DNA of 64,000 nucleotides from CAZENU01 sp965222125 (GTDB lineage Bacteria > Chloroflexota > Dehalococcoidia > Lucifugimonadales > CAZENU01), in NCBI GenBank assembly GCA_965222125.1, contig CBDCTC010000006.1, positions 1,364,001 to 1,428,000 of the forward strand, read 5' to 3'. Positions 45,779 through 60,990 of the stretch are shown piece after piece. Each line of letters starts with the position of its first letter. The stretch's first letter is position 1. The notes below the pieces were generated by a model. That model was not told the DNA's origin, ran no database searches, and saw only the letters and a list, made by a program, of their open reading frames with translations. The position numbers and the translations under genes are program-made.

Positions 45779-46594
45779 ATGACGCACGGAAGCGACAACC
45801 GTCCTTCCGGCGACGCCATAGTACTGGCCGTCGAGGACGGGGTCGCCACGATCACGCTCAACCGGCCCGAACGCCGCAACGCCGTCGACTACGAAGGCTG
45901 GAAGCTGCTCCGGGGCACCGCGGGCGCGTTGGCGGAGCGTCGCGATGTCCGCGTAGTGGTGATCACCGGGGCCGGCGACGCTGCGTTCTCGGCCGGGGCG
46001 GACATCTCCGATTTCGGCCGCTACCGCAGCGACTCCAAGCAGGGCGAGGTCTACGCCGAGGCGTTCGACGGCGCGATCGACGCCGTAGAGGCCCTCCCGC
46101 AGCCGACGTTGTGTCTGATCAAGGGCGCCTGCGTTGGCGGCGGATGCGAGCTGTCGCTGGCTGCGGACATGCGCATCGCCGCGGACAACAGCCGTTTCGG
46201 GATACCGGCCGCGAAGCTGGGCATCATCATCGGCTATGGGGAGATGGGCCGCTTGGTCGGGCTCGTGGGCCGCGGCAACGCCAACGAACTGCTGCTGACC
46301 GGCAGGCTGGTCGACGCCGAAGAGGCGCTGCGGATGGGGCTGGTCAACGAGGTCGCGCCCCTGGCCGAGGTCGGCGAGCGAGTCTACGCTCTTGCTACGC
46401 AGATCGCCGCACTGGCGCCCCTTTCCCATCGCCGTCACAAGCAGATCATGCGGACCGTGCTGCGCAATCCGGGCCTGGAAGGGCTGAGCGCCAAAGAACT
46501 GCGGCTGCCCTACGCCAATTTCGACTCCGAGGACTTCCACGAAGGCCGTCGCGCGTTCGGGGAGCGCAGACCGCCGCGATTCGAGGGCCGGTAA
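45779..46594 (+). CDS. Enoyl-CoA hydratase/isomerase family protein
   Basis: 271-residue crotonase-fold protein. The oxyanion-hole segments are A-F-S-A-G-A-D-I near residue 63 and G-A-C-V-G-G-G-C-E near 115. The second has the Glu (C-E-L-S) that helps catalysis in hydratases. It is expected to hydrate or isomerise a CoA thioester in fatty-acid, amino-acid or aromatic breakdown. Translation begins at ATG 45779, one base past the SDR stop. Confidence 0.85.
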   Translation: MTHGSDNRPSGDAIVLAVEDGVATITLNRPERRNAVDYEGWKLLRGTAGALAERRDVRVVVITGAGDAAFSAGADISDFGRYRSDSKQGEVYAEAFDGAIDAVEALPQPTLCLIKGACVGGGCELSLAADMRIAADNSRFGIPAAKLGIIIGYGEMGRLVGLVGRGNANELLLTGRLVDAEEALRMGLVNEVAPLAEVGERVYALATQIAALAPLSHRRHKQIMRTVLRNPGLEGLSAKELRLPYANFDSEDFHEGRRAFGERRPPRFEGR

Positions 46595-46619
46595 CCGTTC
46601 ACGTTTGGTGAGACCCCGG

Positions 46620-46710
46620 CGTCGCGCCCCTCGATACGCGCCGATGAAGCATCCGCGCTACTCGGGGTGAACGGGCCGTGGGAGCCTCAAGGTTGAACAG
46701 TTGCGGGGGT
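46620..46710. repeat. Dispersed intergenic repeat, copy A
   Basis: The phrases GCGCCC-TCGAT-CGCGCCG, TGAAGCA, ACTCG-GGTGA-CGGG and TGAACAGTT occur here (about 46624-46703) in the same order and spacing as at 60377-60461. Copies differ at scattered positions. No gene is seen in the 179-nt convergent gap. Confidence 0.55.
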
Positions 46711-46773
46711 CGTTGGAGGAATCCGGCGAGCCGCCGCGCCCCGGACGTCGGGAGCCAGCGACTACGCCGCCGT

Positions 46774-48102
46774 CTACCGTACGCGCTGGACGGCGTTGCG
46801 GTAGGCCGCGATCAGCGCGTCGATCTCCGCCTCGGTCGTGAGCGTCGACAGCGCGCCGCTGCAGTGGACCTGTAGCAGCACTCCCTCGTTGAGCATGGCG
46901 ATGAAGAGCCGCTTCTTGATGTCCCGGTCGGCGCGCAGTACGGACCGGTAGTCGGTCACGTCCTCGGGCGTGAAGTGGACTCCCCACAGCGAGGCGACAC
47001 CGGTGACCTGCGCGTCGACGTCGAGCTCGTCGAACACCGCCTGCAGCCTGCCCCGCAGGGACGCCCCGAGGTCGCTCATGCGCCGATAGACGTCCGGAGT
47101 CAGCGCGCTCATCGTCACCTCGCCGGCGGCCATGGTCATCGGGTTGCCGTTGAACGTGCCCGCGTGGGCGATGGAACCGTCGACGGGATTGAACAGGGAC
47201 ATGACGTCGGCGCGGCCGCCGAAGGCCCCGGCCGGCATGCCGCCGCCCACGATCTTGCCCATAGCGGTCACGTCGGGCATCACGCCGAACAGCTCCTGCG
47301 CGCCGCCGGGCGCCACCCGCAGGCTCTGCACCTCGTCGTATACGAGGAGGATGCCGAGCTCCTCCGTCAGCTCGCGGACGCCCTTCAGGAAGTCCGGGTC
47401 GCCCGGCAGGTAGCCGAAGGACGATGCGACCGGCTCCATGATGACGCACGCGAGGTCGCCGGCGTGGGCGCGCAGTATGCGCTCGGTCCGGGCCAGGTCG
47501 TTGTACGGCAGCACGACCACGTCGTCCATGACTCCGGGCGGCATCGCGGCAAACTCCGGTATCGGGCTCGGCCCGTCGGGGTCGAGCTCGTCCAGAGACG
47601 TGCTGTAGCTGACCGACACGTACTCATGTGTGCCGTGGTAGGCGCCCTCGAATTTCGCGATCTTGTGCCGGCCGGTGAACACCCGGGCGGCCCTGATGGC
47701 GTACAGCGTGGCCTCGGTGCCGGAGTTCGTGAACCGTACCGAGTCGATGGATGGCACGCGGTCGCAGATCAGCTTCGCCAGCCGCGCCTGCGAGTCGGTC
47801 GGGACGCTGAACGACACTCCCTTCGCGGCCTGTTCCTGTACGGCGGCCGTGATGTCCGGGTGAGCGTGTCCCAGGATGAGCGTGGTGGCATTGAGCATGA
47901 AGTCCAGGTAGCGGTTGCCGTCGACGTCGTAGACGTAGTGGCCGTCGCCGCGTTCGGCGAAGAACGGGTACGGCTCGAAGAACTGCGTCCCCCGGGAGCT
48001 GCCGCCGGGCAGGTACGCGGACGCCTCCTCCTGGAGCGCCTTCGACTTCGGCGTGCGGTCGACGTACCGGGAGACCTCGACGTCCAGCTTGGCGGACTCC
48101 AT
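46774..48102 (-). CDS. Class III aminotransferase, glutamate-1-semialdehyde aminomutase-like
   Basis: 442-residue PLP enzyme. F-M-L-N-A-T-T-L-I-L-G-H-A-H-P, N-S-G-T-E-A-T, Y-D-E-V-Q and the Lys in A-M-G-K-I-V-G-G-G (about residue 279) mark the aminomutase/transaminase fold. It resembles HemL, but HemL-like proteins near catabolic genes are often transaminases or aminomutases of other substrates, and no other tetrapyrrole gene is present. ATG 48102 follows GGAGG closely. It starts 18 nt downstream of the PQQ lipoprotein gene stop. Confidence 0.85.
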   Translation of the reverse strand: MESAKLDVEVSRYVDRTPKSKALQEEASAYLPGGSSRGTQFFEPYPFFAERGDGHYVYDVDGNRYLDFMLNATTLILGHAHPDITAAVQEQAAKGVSFSVPTDSQARLAKLICDRVPSIDSVRFTNSGTEATLYAIRAARVFTGRHKIAKFEGAYHGTHEYVSVSYSTSLDELDPDGPSPIPEFAAMPPGVMDDVVVLPYNDLARTERILRAHAGDLACVIMEPVASSFGYLPGDPDFLKGVRELTEELGILLVYDEVQSLRVAPGGAQELFGVMPDVTAMGKIVGGGMPAGAFGGRADVMSLFNPVDGSIAHAGTFNGNPMTMAAGEVTMSALTPDVYRRMSDLGASLRGRLQAVFDELDVDAQVTGVASLWGVHFTPEDVTDYRSVLRADRDIKKRLFIAMLNEGVLLQVHCSGALSTLTTEAEIDALIAAYRNAVQRVR

Positions 48103-48119
48103 GTCGACCTCCACGAAGC

Positions 48120-49292
48120 CTAACCGCAGTTCCAGTTCCCGGATTCCGGCTCGTCCTGGCCGGCGTTGGTCCTGTGTGCCCAGCCCTCGCCGAACTTGCC
48201 GTTGGGCTTGACGACCAGCTCGCGGACGGCGCGGCCCGAATCGGACAGATAGATCGCATCGCCGCGTGCGACGAGCGACGCCCTGAGGGGGTCGTCCAGG
48301 TCGCACTGGTCCTCGCGCGTGCCGTCATCGGCGGCTACGAGGTACACTCCGCCGTCCTTGGACGGCACAGCCAGCCTGTCGCCAATGACGGTTGGCCCGC
48401 CGATGATCGGCCCCTCTGTCTCGAGCGTCCAGCGCCTGAGTCCGTCCCCGATACCGATCGCGTACAGATTCCCGTCCAGGGAGGGGGCGTAGACCGCGTC
48501 GCCCATGACGACCGCTCGGCCCCAGTACCACCTGTCCGCGCCCTCGAACTTCCAGACCGGACTGCCGGTCGACGCGTCGATGGCGTAGAAGATGCTGTCG
48601 AAGGAGCCGACCAGCACCTTGCCTGCGGCCACCACCGGGCCGGCGACCACGCCGCCTCCCGTTCGGAACTTCCATATCTGGGCGCCGCTTGCCAGGTCTA
48701 CCGCGTAGACGTGGTGGTCGAGCGACCCGAAGTAGGCGACGCCGTCGTGCACCGCCGGCGTCGACCATACCTCTCCACCCGTCTTGAAGCGCCACCGCAG
48801 CCCGGCGGAGTGGTTCTCGAAGTCGTACTCGTACGCATATACGGCGCCGTCGTTGGACCCGACCAGCACCACGTCGTCCGCAACGGTCACGCCGCCTACG
48901 ACGTGGTGGCCGTCGCCGACCCTCGTGTCCCACTGCTCTTCACCGTCCAGGCTGAGGGAGTACAGGAAGCCGCCGTAGGAGGCGAAGAAGATCGTGTCCC
49001 GCGCCACAGCGGGCGTGCCGTAGATGACGAGGTCCTTCTCGATGTCGCCCCGCAGCGTGTAGCGCCACAGCTCCTCGCCGCCGTTCGCGCTGGGTTGGGT
49101 CTGGTCCTCGGCGACCAGCGCCCTGAGGTCGCCCTCCTGGGTGCCGACGTAGAGCACGCGCTCGTAGACATCGTCACGGTAGCTGACGTCATCCACGACC
49201 ACGCCGCCCGACCAGCCCTCCGGACTTGGGAGCCTGGCGCAGCCGGTCAGGACGAGTACGACGAGTAGCGGAAGCAAGGAAAAAGATCGCAT
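48120..49292 (-). CDS. Lipoprotein with PQQ-like beta-propeller repeats
   Basis: 390 residues starting with a lipoprotein signal ending L-T-G-C (Cys at residue 18). About seven repeats follow with the PQQ-propeller phrase W-x-F/Y-x-T or W-K-F (for example W-R-F-K-T-G-G, W-K-F-R-T-G-G), each about 45 residues, like BamB or PQQ-binding dehydrogenase blades without catalytic residues. It probably supports surface protein assembly or sensing. It sits immediately after yidD in the ribonuclease P/insertase group, where yidC often lies. Confidence 0.8.
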   Translation of the reverse strand: MRSFSLLPLLVVLVLTGCARLPSPEGWSGGVVVDDVSYRDDVYERVLYVGTQEGDLRALVAEDQTQPSANGGEELWRYTLRGDIEKDLVIYGTPAVARDTIFFASYGGFLYSLSLDGEEQWDTRVGDGHHVVGGVTVADDVVLVGSNDGAVYAYEYDFENHSAGLRWRFKTGGEVWSTPAVHDGVAYFGSLDHHVYAVDLASGAQIWKFRTGGGVVAGPVVAAGKVLVGSFDSIFYAIDASTGSPVWKFEGADRWYWGRAVVMGDAVYAPSLDGNLYAIGIGDGLRRWTLETEGPIIGGPTVIGDRLAVPSKDGGVYLVAADDGTREDQCDLDDPLRASLVARGDAIYLSDSGRAVRELVVKPNGKFGEGWAHRTNAGQDEPESGNWNCG

Positions 49293-49338
49293 TGGTAGAT
49301 TATGCCTGAACTTGGCGCCGCGTGTCTCCCTTGAATGG

Positions 49339-49551
49339 CTATGGGACGGGATCGTACCCGCTGGTGCCGAAGGGGCGGCAGCGGGCGATGCGCCTGACGC
49401 CGAGCCAGGCGCCCCTCAGGACGCCGTACCGCGAGACTGCCTCGTAGGTGTACCGCGAGCAGGTCGGAGTGTGTCGGCAGCCACCCGGCATGTAGGGCGA
49501 GAAGGCCCGCTGGTAAAGCCGTATGGCCACTAAGACGATTGTGCGCACCAC
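49339..49551 (-). CDS. yidD: Membrane protein insertion efficiency factor YidD
   Basis: 70-residue protein with the family motif C-R-H-T-P-T-C-S-R-Y in the middle and the start L-Y-Q-R-A-F-S-P. YidD supports YidC-dependent insertion of membrane proteins. Its start overlaps the 3' end of rnpA by one base. The order rpmH-rnpA-yidD is conserved in many bacteria, here without an adjacent yidC. Confidence 0.92.
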   Translation of the reverse strand: MVRTIVLVAIRLYQRAFSPYMPGGCRHTPTCSRYTYEAVSRYGVLRGAWLGVRRIARCRPFGTSGYDPVP

Positions 49552-49898
49552 TACTCCGTCCCGCGCGGCCGCTCGACGATCCCGGCGCGGCGGACCAGCC
49601 TGGTCACCGACCGGTCGACGGCATGGAAGTCCGCTCCGGCGGTGTCGTTGCGGGCTATGAAGACGAGGTCCCAGCCCTCCCGGACGGGGATGCGCCGCAC
49701 GGACTCGCGCAACAGGCGCTTCACCCGGTTGCGGACGACCGCGTTGCCGACACGTTTGCTGACGGAGTAGCCGACGCGGCTCACGGGCAGGCCGTTTGGC
49801 CTGGCTACGAGTACGAGGAGGGGGTCCGACCAGGGGCGCCCTTCACGCCGGGCAGCGGCAAAGTCGGCCTGCCTGATGAGGCGCTGAGCATGAGCCAT
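49551..49898 (-). CDS. rnpA: Ribonuclease P protein component
   Basis: 115-residue basic protein that pairs with RNase P RNA to trim tRNA 5' leaders. The RNR signature is present as R-N-R-V-K-R-L-L-R-E near residue 58, after K-R-V-G-N-A. It follows rpmH by 31 nt and overlaps yidD. Confidence 0.93.
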   Translation of the reverse strand: MAHAQRLIRQADFAAARREGRPWSDPLLVLVARPNGLPVSRVGYSVSKRVGNAVVRNRVKRLLRESVRRIPVREGWDLVFIARNDTAGADFHAVDRSVTRLVRRAGIVERPRGTE

Positions 49899-49929
49899 CG
49901 GGCGCGGGCCTTCTCGGTTTGCCCGCGGG

Positions 49930-50067
49930 CTAGACGGTCAGCCGATGCCGCCCCTTGAATATGCGGCGCTTTATGACGGAGCGCCCGCTGCGGGTCTGCA
50001 TACGAGATCGAAAGCCGTGGACACGGCTCCGCCTGCGCTTCTTGGGCTGGTATGTTCTCTTAGGCAC
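49930..50067 (-). CDS. rpmH: 50S ribosomal protein L34
   Basis: 45 residues, Lys/Arg-rich: it begins M-P-K-R-T-Y-Q-P-K-K and continues through F-R-S-R-M-Q-T-R-S-G-R to a basic end, the complete L34 form. Start is GTG at 50067 with GAGG five bases upstream. A strong promoter precedes it. The usual dnaA-rpmH pairing is broken: dnaA lies 35 kb away. Confidence 0.95.
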   Translation of the reverse strand: MPKRTYQPKKRRRSRVHGFRSRMQTRSGRSVIKRRIFKGRHRLTV

Positions 50068-50086
50068 GTCAACCTCACCGCGATCA

Positions 50087-50116
50087 ATTATACCCAGCGG
50101 CCCGCCGGGCCGTCAA
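50087..50116 (-). promoter_or_regulatory. Strong promoter of rpmH-rnpA-yidD
   Basis: Read on the minus strand: TTGACG (50116-50111), an 18-nt spacer and a perfect TATAAT (50092-50087), 20 nt before the rpmH start codon. This is the best promoter in the window. Confidence 0.8.
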
Positions 50117-50215
50117 AAGGAGCCTATCGGCCAATTGGCATTATGCGGTCCCGCGATGGTTGCGAGGGAAGGGGTTTTCCGTTCGCGAAATGGCGGATTT
50201 GGGATAGCGGCAGGG

Positions 50216-50647
50216 CTACGGGGCCAGGGCGGTCAGTGGACCGACGGGCATGTTTCTGAGCGCCCAGAACAAGAGGATAGCCGCCAGTAGGGCCCAGATC
50301 CACCGGGAGTGGAGGAAGAGCGGGCGTGGCGCCGGCAGATCGAAGGCTCGCAGCGCCCCCGCCGCAAACGAGTAGGCGATGAAGGGCAACGAGAGCACCG
50401 TGAGCGGGTTGTAGCCGAGCGCGCCCGAGACATCCCCGAACATCAGCCGTTGCAGTGCGCGCAGCGTGCCGCAGCCGGGGCAGTAGCACCCGGTCAGACC
50501 CAGGAACGGGCATATGGGGTAGCTGCCAGGGTTCCGGGGATCGACGGCGTACAGCACGGCAAGACCCGCGAAGCCCAAGAGAGCCAAGCCCACGTACGTG
50601 ACTCGCGGCGATATCGCCCGGTCCAGCGCCATCAGAGCTACAGCCAC
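50216..50647 (-). CDS. DUF2752 membrane protein
   Basis: 143-residue protein with about four hydrophobic segments and the DUF2752 signature C-P-F-L-G-L-T-G-C-Y-C-P-G-C-G-T-L-R-A near residue 47-65, whose Cys cluster may bind a metal. It is followed by a zinc-ribbon membrane protein gene upstream on the same strand; the two often occur together. Function unknown. Confidence 0.8.
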   Translation of the reverse strand: MAVALMALDRAISPRVTYVGLALLGFAGLAVLYAVDPRNPGSYPICPFLGLTGCYCPGCGTLRALQRLMFGDVSGALGYNPLTVLSLPFIAYSFAAGALRAFDLPAPRPLFLHSRWIWALLAAILLFWALRNMPVGPLTALAP

Positions 50648-50654
50648 CGCCGGT

Positions 50655-51020
50655 TCACCATGAGGGGACGACGAACGCCAGCAGTAGCGCGATCGGCGCC
50701 AGCCCCGTTCCGAACGATATCCACGCCCACATCTTGGCGCTGGCGGAGAACCGCCGAGCGCCCTCGATGTCTCCGGCCTCTACCTTCCCGTTGACCTGAG
50801 CCGCGTGGACGATGGACACGATCCCGAAGGGCAGGCAGCAGAGGACCGTCACAAGTATGGCCTGCACCAGGTAGTTCTCGACGTGCGGAGGCGGCTCGGC
50901 AGCCGGAGCTTCTGCTTCCGGCGGAGGGTCGGCCAGAGCTCTGCCGCAGCTCTTGCAGAACCGAGCGCCATCCTCGCGCTCCGCACCGCAGCTTCCGCAG
51001 TATATTCGGTCTCCGGTCAG
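50655..51020 (-). CDS. Zinc-ribbon protein with CD225/dispanin-like membrane region, CTG start
   Basis: 121-residue protein: an N-terminal zinc ribbon (C-G-S-C-G and C-K-S-C-G), a Pro/Glu/Ala-rich linker, and a two-helix membrane region with C-C-L-P-F-G-I-V-S-I and the A-x-x-V-N/A-x-K/D-A-G-D pattern of the CD225 family. The frame opens right after the stop TAA of the acetyltransferase gene (51026-51024). No ATG, GTG or TTG precedes the zinc ribbon; CTG at 51020 sits 6 nt after GGAG. A GTG at 50865 would lose the ribbon. Hence the CTG start. It precedes the DUF2752 gene. Confidence 0.7.
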   Translation of the reverse strand: MTGDRIYCGSCGAEREDGARFCKSCGRALADPPPEAEAPAAEPPPHVENYLVQAILVTVLCCLPFGIVSIVHAAQVNGKVEAGDIEGARRFSASAKMWAWISFGTGLAPIALLLAFVVPSW

Positions 51021-51023
51021 TGG

Positions 51024-51620
51024 TTACTCCGGTCTGTGGCCGTTGCTGCTCTCCCAGTCGGCGCGACGGATGTCCATCAGCAGGAAGTCCAGCCCGCTGC
51101 GCCTGACCTTCTTGACCTCGCGGAAGCCGGATTTGGCGAAGGCCCGCTGCGCGCGGACGTTCCAGACCAGCGTATGCAGATAGACTCTGTCGAGGGTGGT
51201 CGTGGTGAAGATGTGGTCCACAAGGGCGTTGACCGAGTCGGTGCCGTAGCCCAAACCCCAGTAGTCGCGCTTGCCTATCATTATCCCGAGCTCGGCCTCG
51301 CCGCGCCGGAGGTCTATGTCGTAGTACATGCAGTTGCCGATGTGCAGGCCGTCGACCGTGTCGATAGCCAGCCGCTTCGACGCCGGGCTGTGGGAGAGAA
51401 TCTCCTCGCGGGAGAACCGGTCGAACTCCGAGAAGGACATCCGGAGCGGTTGGGTGGCGTCGAGGCGTGACAACTCCTCGTCGGTGCGCCAGGCGTAGTC
51501 GTCGGCTACGTCCTCAATCCGCTTCTCGCGGATGACGACCTTGCAGCCTCTGATCTCGATCCTGGAAGCCCCCGCAGCGTCGCGCCTATTGCGCAGCCAC
51601 GGCAGTGCTTTTTTCAACAA
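51024..51620 (-). CDS. GNAT-family N-acetyltransferase (RimJ/RimL-like)
   Basis: 198 residues. The acetyl-CoA fold is seen in I-M-I-G-K-R-D-Y-W-G-L-G-Y-G near residue 115 and the closing A-Q-R-A-F-A-K-S-G-F-R-E. These are the marks of acetyltransferases of protein N-termini or small molecules. TTG start at 51620 overlaps the end of the NUDIX gene by 35 nt, so the pair is translationally coupled. Substrate unknown. Confidence 0.8.
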   Translation of the reverse strand: MLKKALPWLRNRRDAAGASRIEIRGCKVVIREKRIEDVADDYAWRTDEELSRLDATQPLRMSFSEFDRFSREEILSHSPASKRLAIDTVDGLHIGNCMYYDIDLRRGEAELGIMIGKRDYWGLGYGTDSVNALVDHIFTTTTLDRVYLHTLVWNVRAQRAFAKSGFREVKKVRRSGLDFLLMDIRRADWESSNGHRPE

Positions 51621-52023
51621 TCCTGGCCTCGTTCGGGTAGGTCATGGCCTCTATCGCCTGAGGCAGAGGAAACCACTCGACGAAATCGAACTCGTCGTCG
51701 TGGCGCGACGAGTCGCCTCCGGTGGGCGCCATCAGGTAGTAGTGGACCGTCTTATGGCATCGCGCTCCGTCCGAGGATCGCAGGAACCAGTACTGGATGC
51801 TGTCGAGCTGCCGGACTATCTGCACGTCGAGTCCGGTCTCCTCCCGCACCTCGCGGAGCGCCGTCTGCTCACGAGTCTCACCCGGGTCGGGCGTACCCTT
51901 GGGCAGCGCCCACCTGACCGGGTCGCTGCGGCCGCAGAGGACGACCTCGTTGCCGTCGCGGCCCTTCCTGAGTACCACGCCGCCGGCCGAAACCAGCTCG
52001 ACGGCGCGCCCATTGCTTACCAT
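51586..52023 (-). CDS. NUDIX hydrolase
   Basis: 145-residue pyrophosphohydrolase. The Nudix box is complete: G-T-P-D-P-G-E-T-x5-L-R-E-V-R-E-E-T-G-L. The N-terminal strand A-G-G-V-V-L and the W-A-L-P-K-G segment fit a bis(5'-nucleosyl)-tetraphosphatase or MutT-type enzyme that clears non-canonical or signalling nucleotides. It is divergent from rpoB. Confidence 0.88.
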   Translation of the reverse strand: MVSNGRAVELVSAGGVVLRKGRDGNEVVLCGRSDPVRWALPKGTPDPGETREQTALREVREETGLDVQIVRQLDSIQYWFLRSSDGARCHKTVHYYLMAPTGGDSSRHDDEFDFVEWFPLPQAIEAMTYPNEARIVEKSTAVAAQ

Positions 52024-52085
52024 TGGGCCATTCTATGGCTCACCCCAGGTAGCGTCAAGACTGGACAGATACGAACGAAAAGGGG

Positions 52086-52115
52086 TTGACGGCCGGGGTC
52101 GGACTTTGCTACGCT
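52086..52115 (+). promoter_or_regulatory. rpoB promoter
   Basis: TTGACG (52086-52091), an 18-nt spacer and TACGCT (52110-52115), 135 nt before the rpoB start. The region between it and the start codon forms the untranslated leader. Confidence 0.65.
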
Positions 52116-52249
52116 GGCGTTTGTTGGATTATGTCCACAACCTCCCCCACGTTTTCTGTACCCTGCTATAGATGTGTCATTTTCGATCCCGTCCGCGGGC
52201 TCTCTCCCTCGCGTTCTAACAGACATCAGTTTTCAGGAGTGAGGAACGT

Positions 52250-56029
<3,780 letters not shown>

Positions 56030-56109
56030 TCCCGCGTCCGCGCGCCGTTCTGACTTCGCCGTACCGATAGCCCAAAGAGACGGCTTGGTAGTTATCTCAG
56101 GAGACGAAT

Positions 56110-60342
<4,233 letters not shown>

Positions 60343-60369
60343 GCTCGACAGAGTCCACACAGCGTGGTC

Positions 60370-60465
60370 TATGCATGCGCCCTTCGATGCGCGCCGGTGA
60401 AGCACCGGCGCCACTCGTGGTGATCGGGTTATGTGGGCCACTCCGGTCTGAACAGTTACGCGCGC
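60370..60465. repeat. Dispersed intergenic repeat, copy B
   Basis: The segment at about 60377-60461 repeats the phrases of copy A (46624-46703): GCGCCC-TCGAT-CGCGCCG, TGAAGCA, ACTCG-GGTGA-CGGG and TGAACAGTT. It sits after rpoC. Confidence 0.55.
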
Positions 60466-60473
60466 CGGCTTTG

Positions 60474-60503
60474 TTGACCGGCTCGCAGGCGCCTTGCTAA
60501 ACT
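60474..60503 (+). promoter_or_regulatory. Promoter of tRNA-Val (and possibly the redox cluster)
   Basis: TTGACC (60474-60479), an 18-nt spacer and TAAACT (60498-60503), 37 nt before the tRNA. No separate promoter is visible between the tRNA and the downstream redox genes, so one transcript may carry all of them. Confidence 0.65.
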
Positions 60504-60539
60504 TCAATCTGGTCGAAAGGGCGGCACAAGTAGGACGGC

Positions 60540-60616
60540 GGGCGGTTAGCTCAGTGGTTTAGAGCGCTGCGTTGACATCGCAGAGGTCATTGGTTCAAAT
60601 CCATTACCGCCCACCA
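60540..60616 (+). tRNA. tRNA-Val (anticodon GAC)
   Basis: Acceptor GGGCGGT pairs with ACCGCCC; the anticodon stem CTGCG/CGCAG holds the loop T-T-G-A-C-A-T with anticodon GAC. The T arm reads GGTTCAAATCC. CCA is encoded at 60614-60616. Standard class I tRNA. Confidence 0.95.
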
Positions 60617-60675
60617 GAACGCTCGCACGAACGAGGTGGCATATCCATACCGCAGCGGACGTCCGTCAGCCCTCG

Positions 60676-60990
60676 CTGAGCGAGATACGCGCTCTCATAG
60701 CCGAGGCACTTCCGGAGGACGCGGCCCTGAGGCCGCTCGCGGGGTTCAAGCTGGACCTAACGGCCAATCCGGACTTTCGGAAGGTCTTCTTCGCGGCCCG
60801 GTGCGACTGCGGCACGGCGGGCCTGCTGAGCGTCGAGGTGGCGCCGGACAAGACTGTGGAGGAGCTGAGGCAGGCGGTGCCGGAGCTGGCGCGGAGACTG
60901 CTGCTCCAGTCCGAGTCGTTCCACGCGATGCCGTGCGAGATGCACGCCATGATGCGAATGGGACCGGCGGGAAAGGCGGGGGAGGCATAG
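60676..60990 (+). CDS. Small Cys-containing protein in the selenium redox cluster (start uncertain)
   Basis: About 104 residues of a credible protein: an amphipathic N-terminal helix (S-E-I-R-A-L-I-A-E), then F-F-A-A-R-C-D-C-G-T-A, a helical middle, and a Met-rich end (M-P-C-E-M-H-A-M-M-R-M). The stop (TAG 60988-60990) abuts the FTR start codon. The frame is open back into tRNA-Val, but no ATG, GTG or TTG occurs; CTG at 60676 is the best candidate, without a ribosome binding site. C-x-C plus a later Cys suggests metal or redox work with its neighbours. Not recognised. Confidence 0.55.
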   Translation: MSEIRALIAEALPEDAALRPLAGFKLDLTANPDFRKVFFAARCDCGTAGLLSVEVAPDKTVEELRQAVPELARRLLLQSESFHAMPCEMHAMMRMGPAGKAGEA

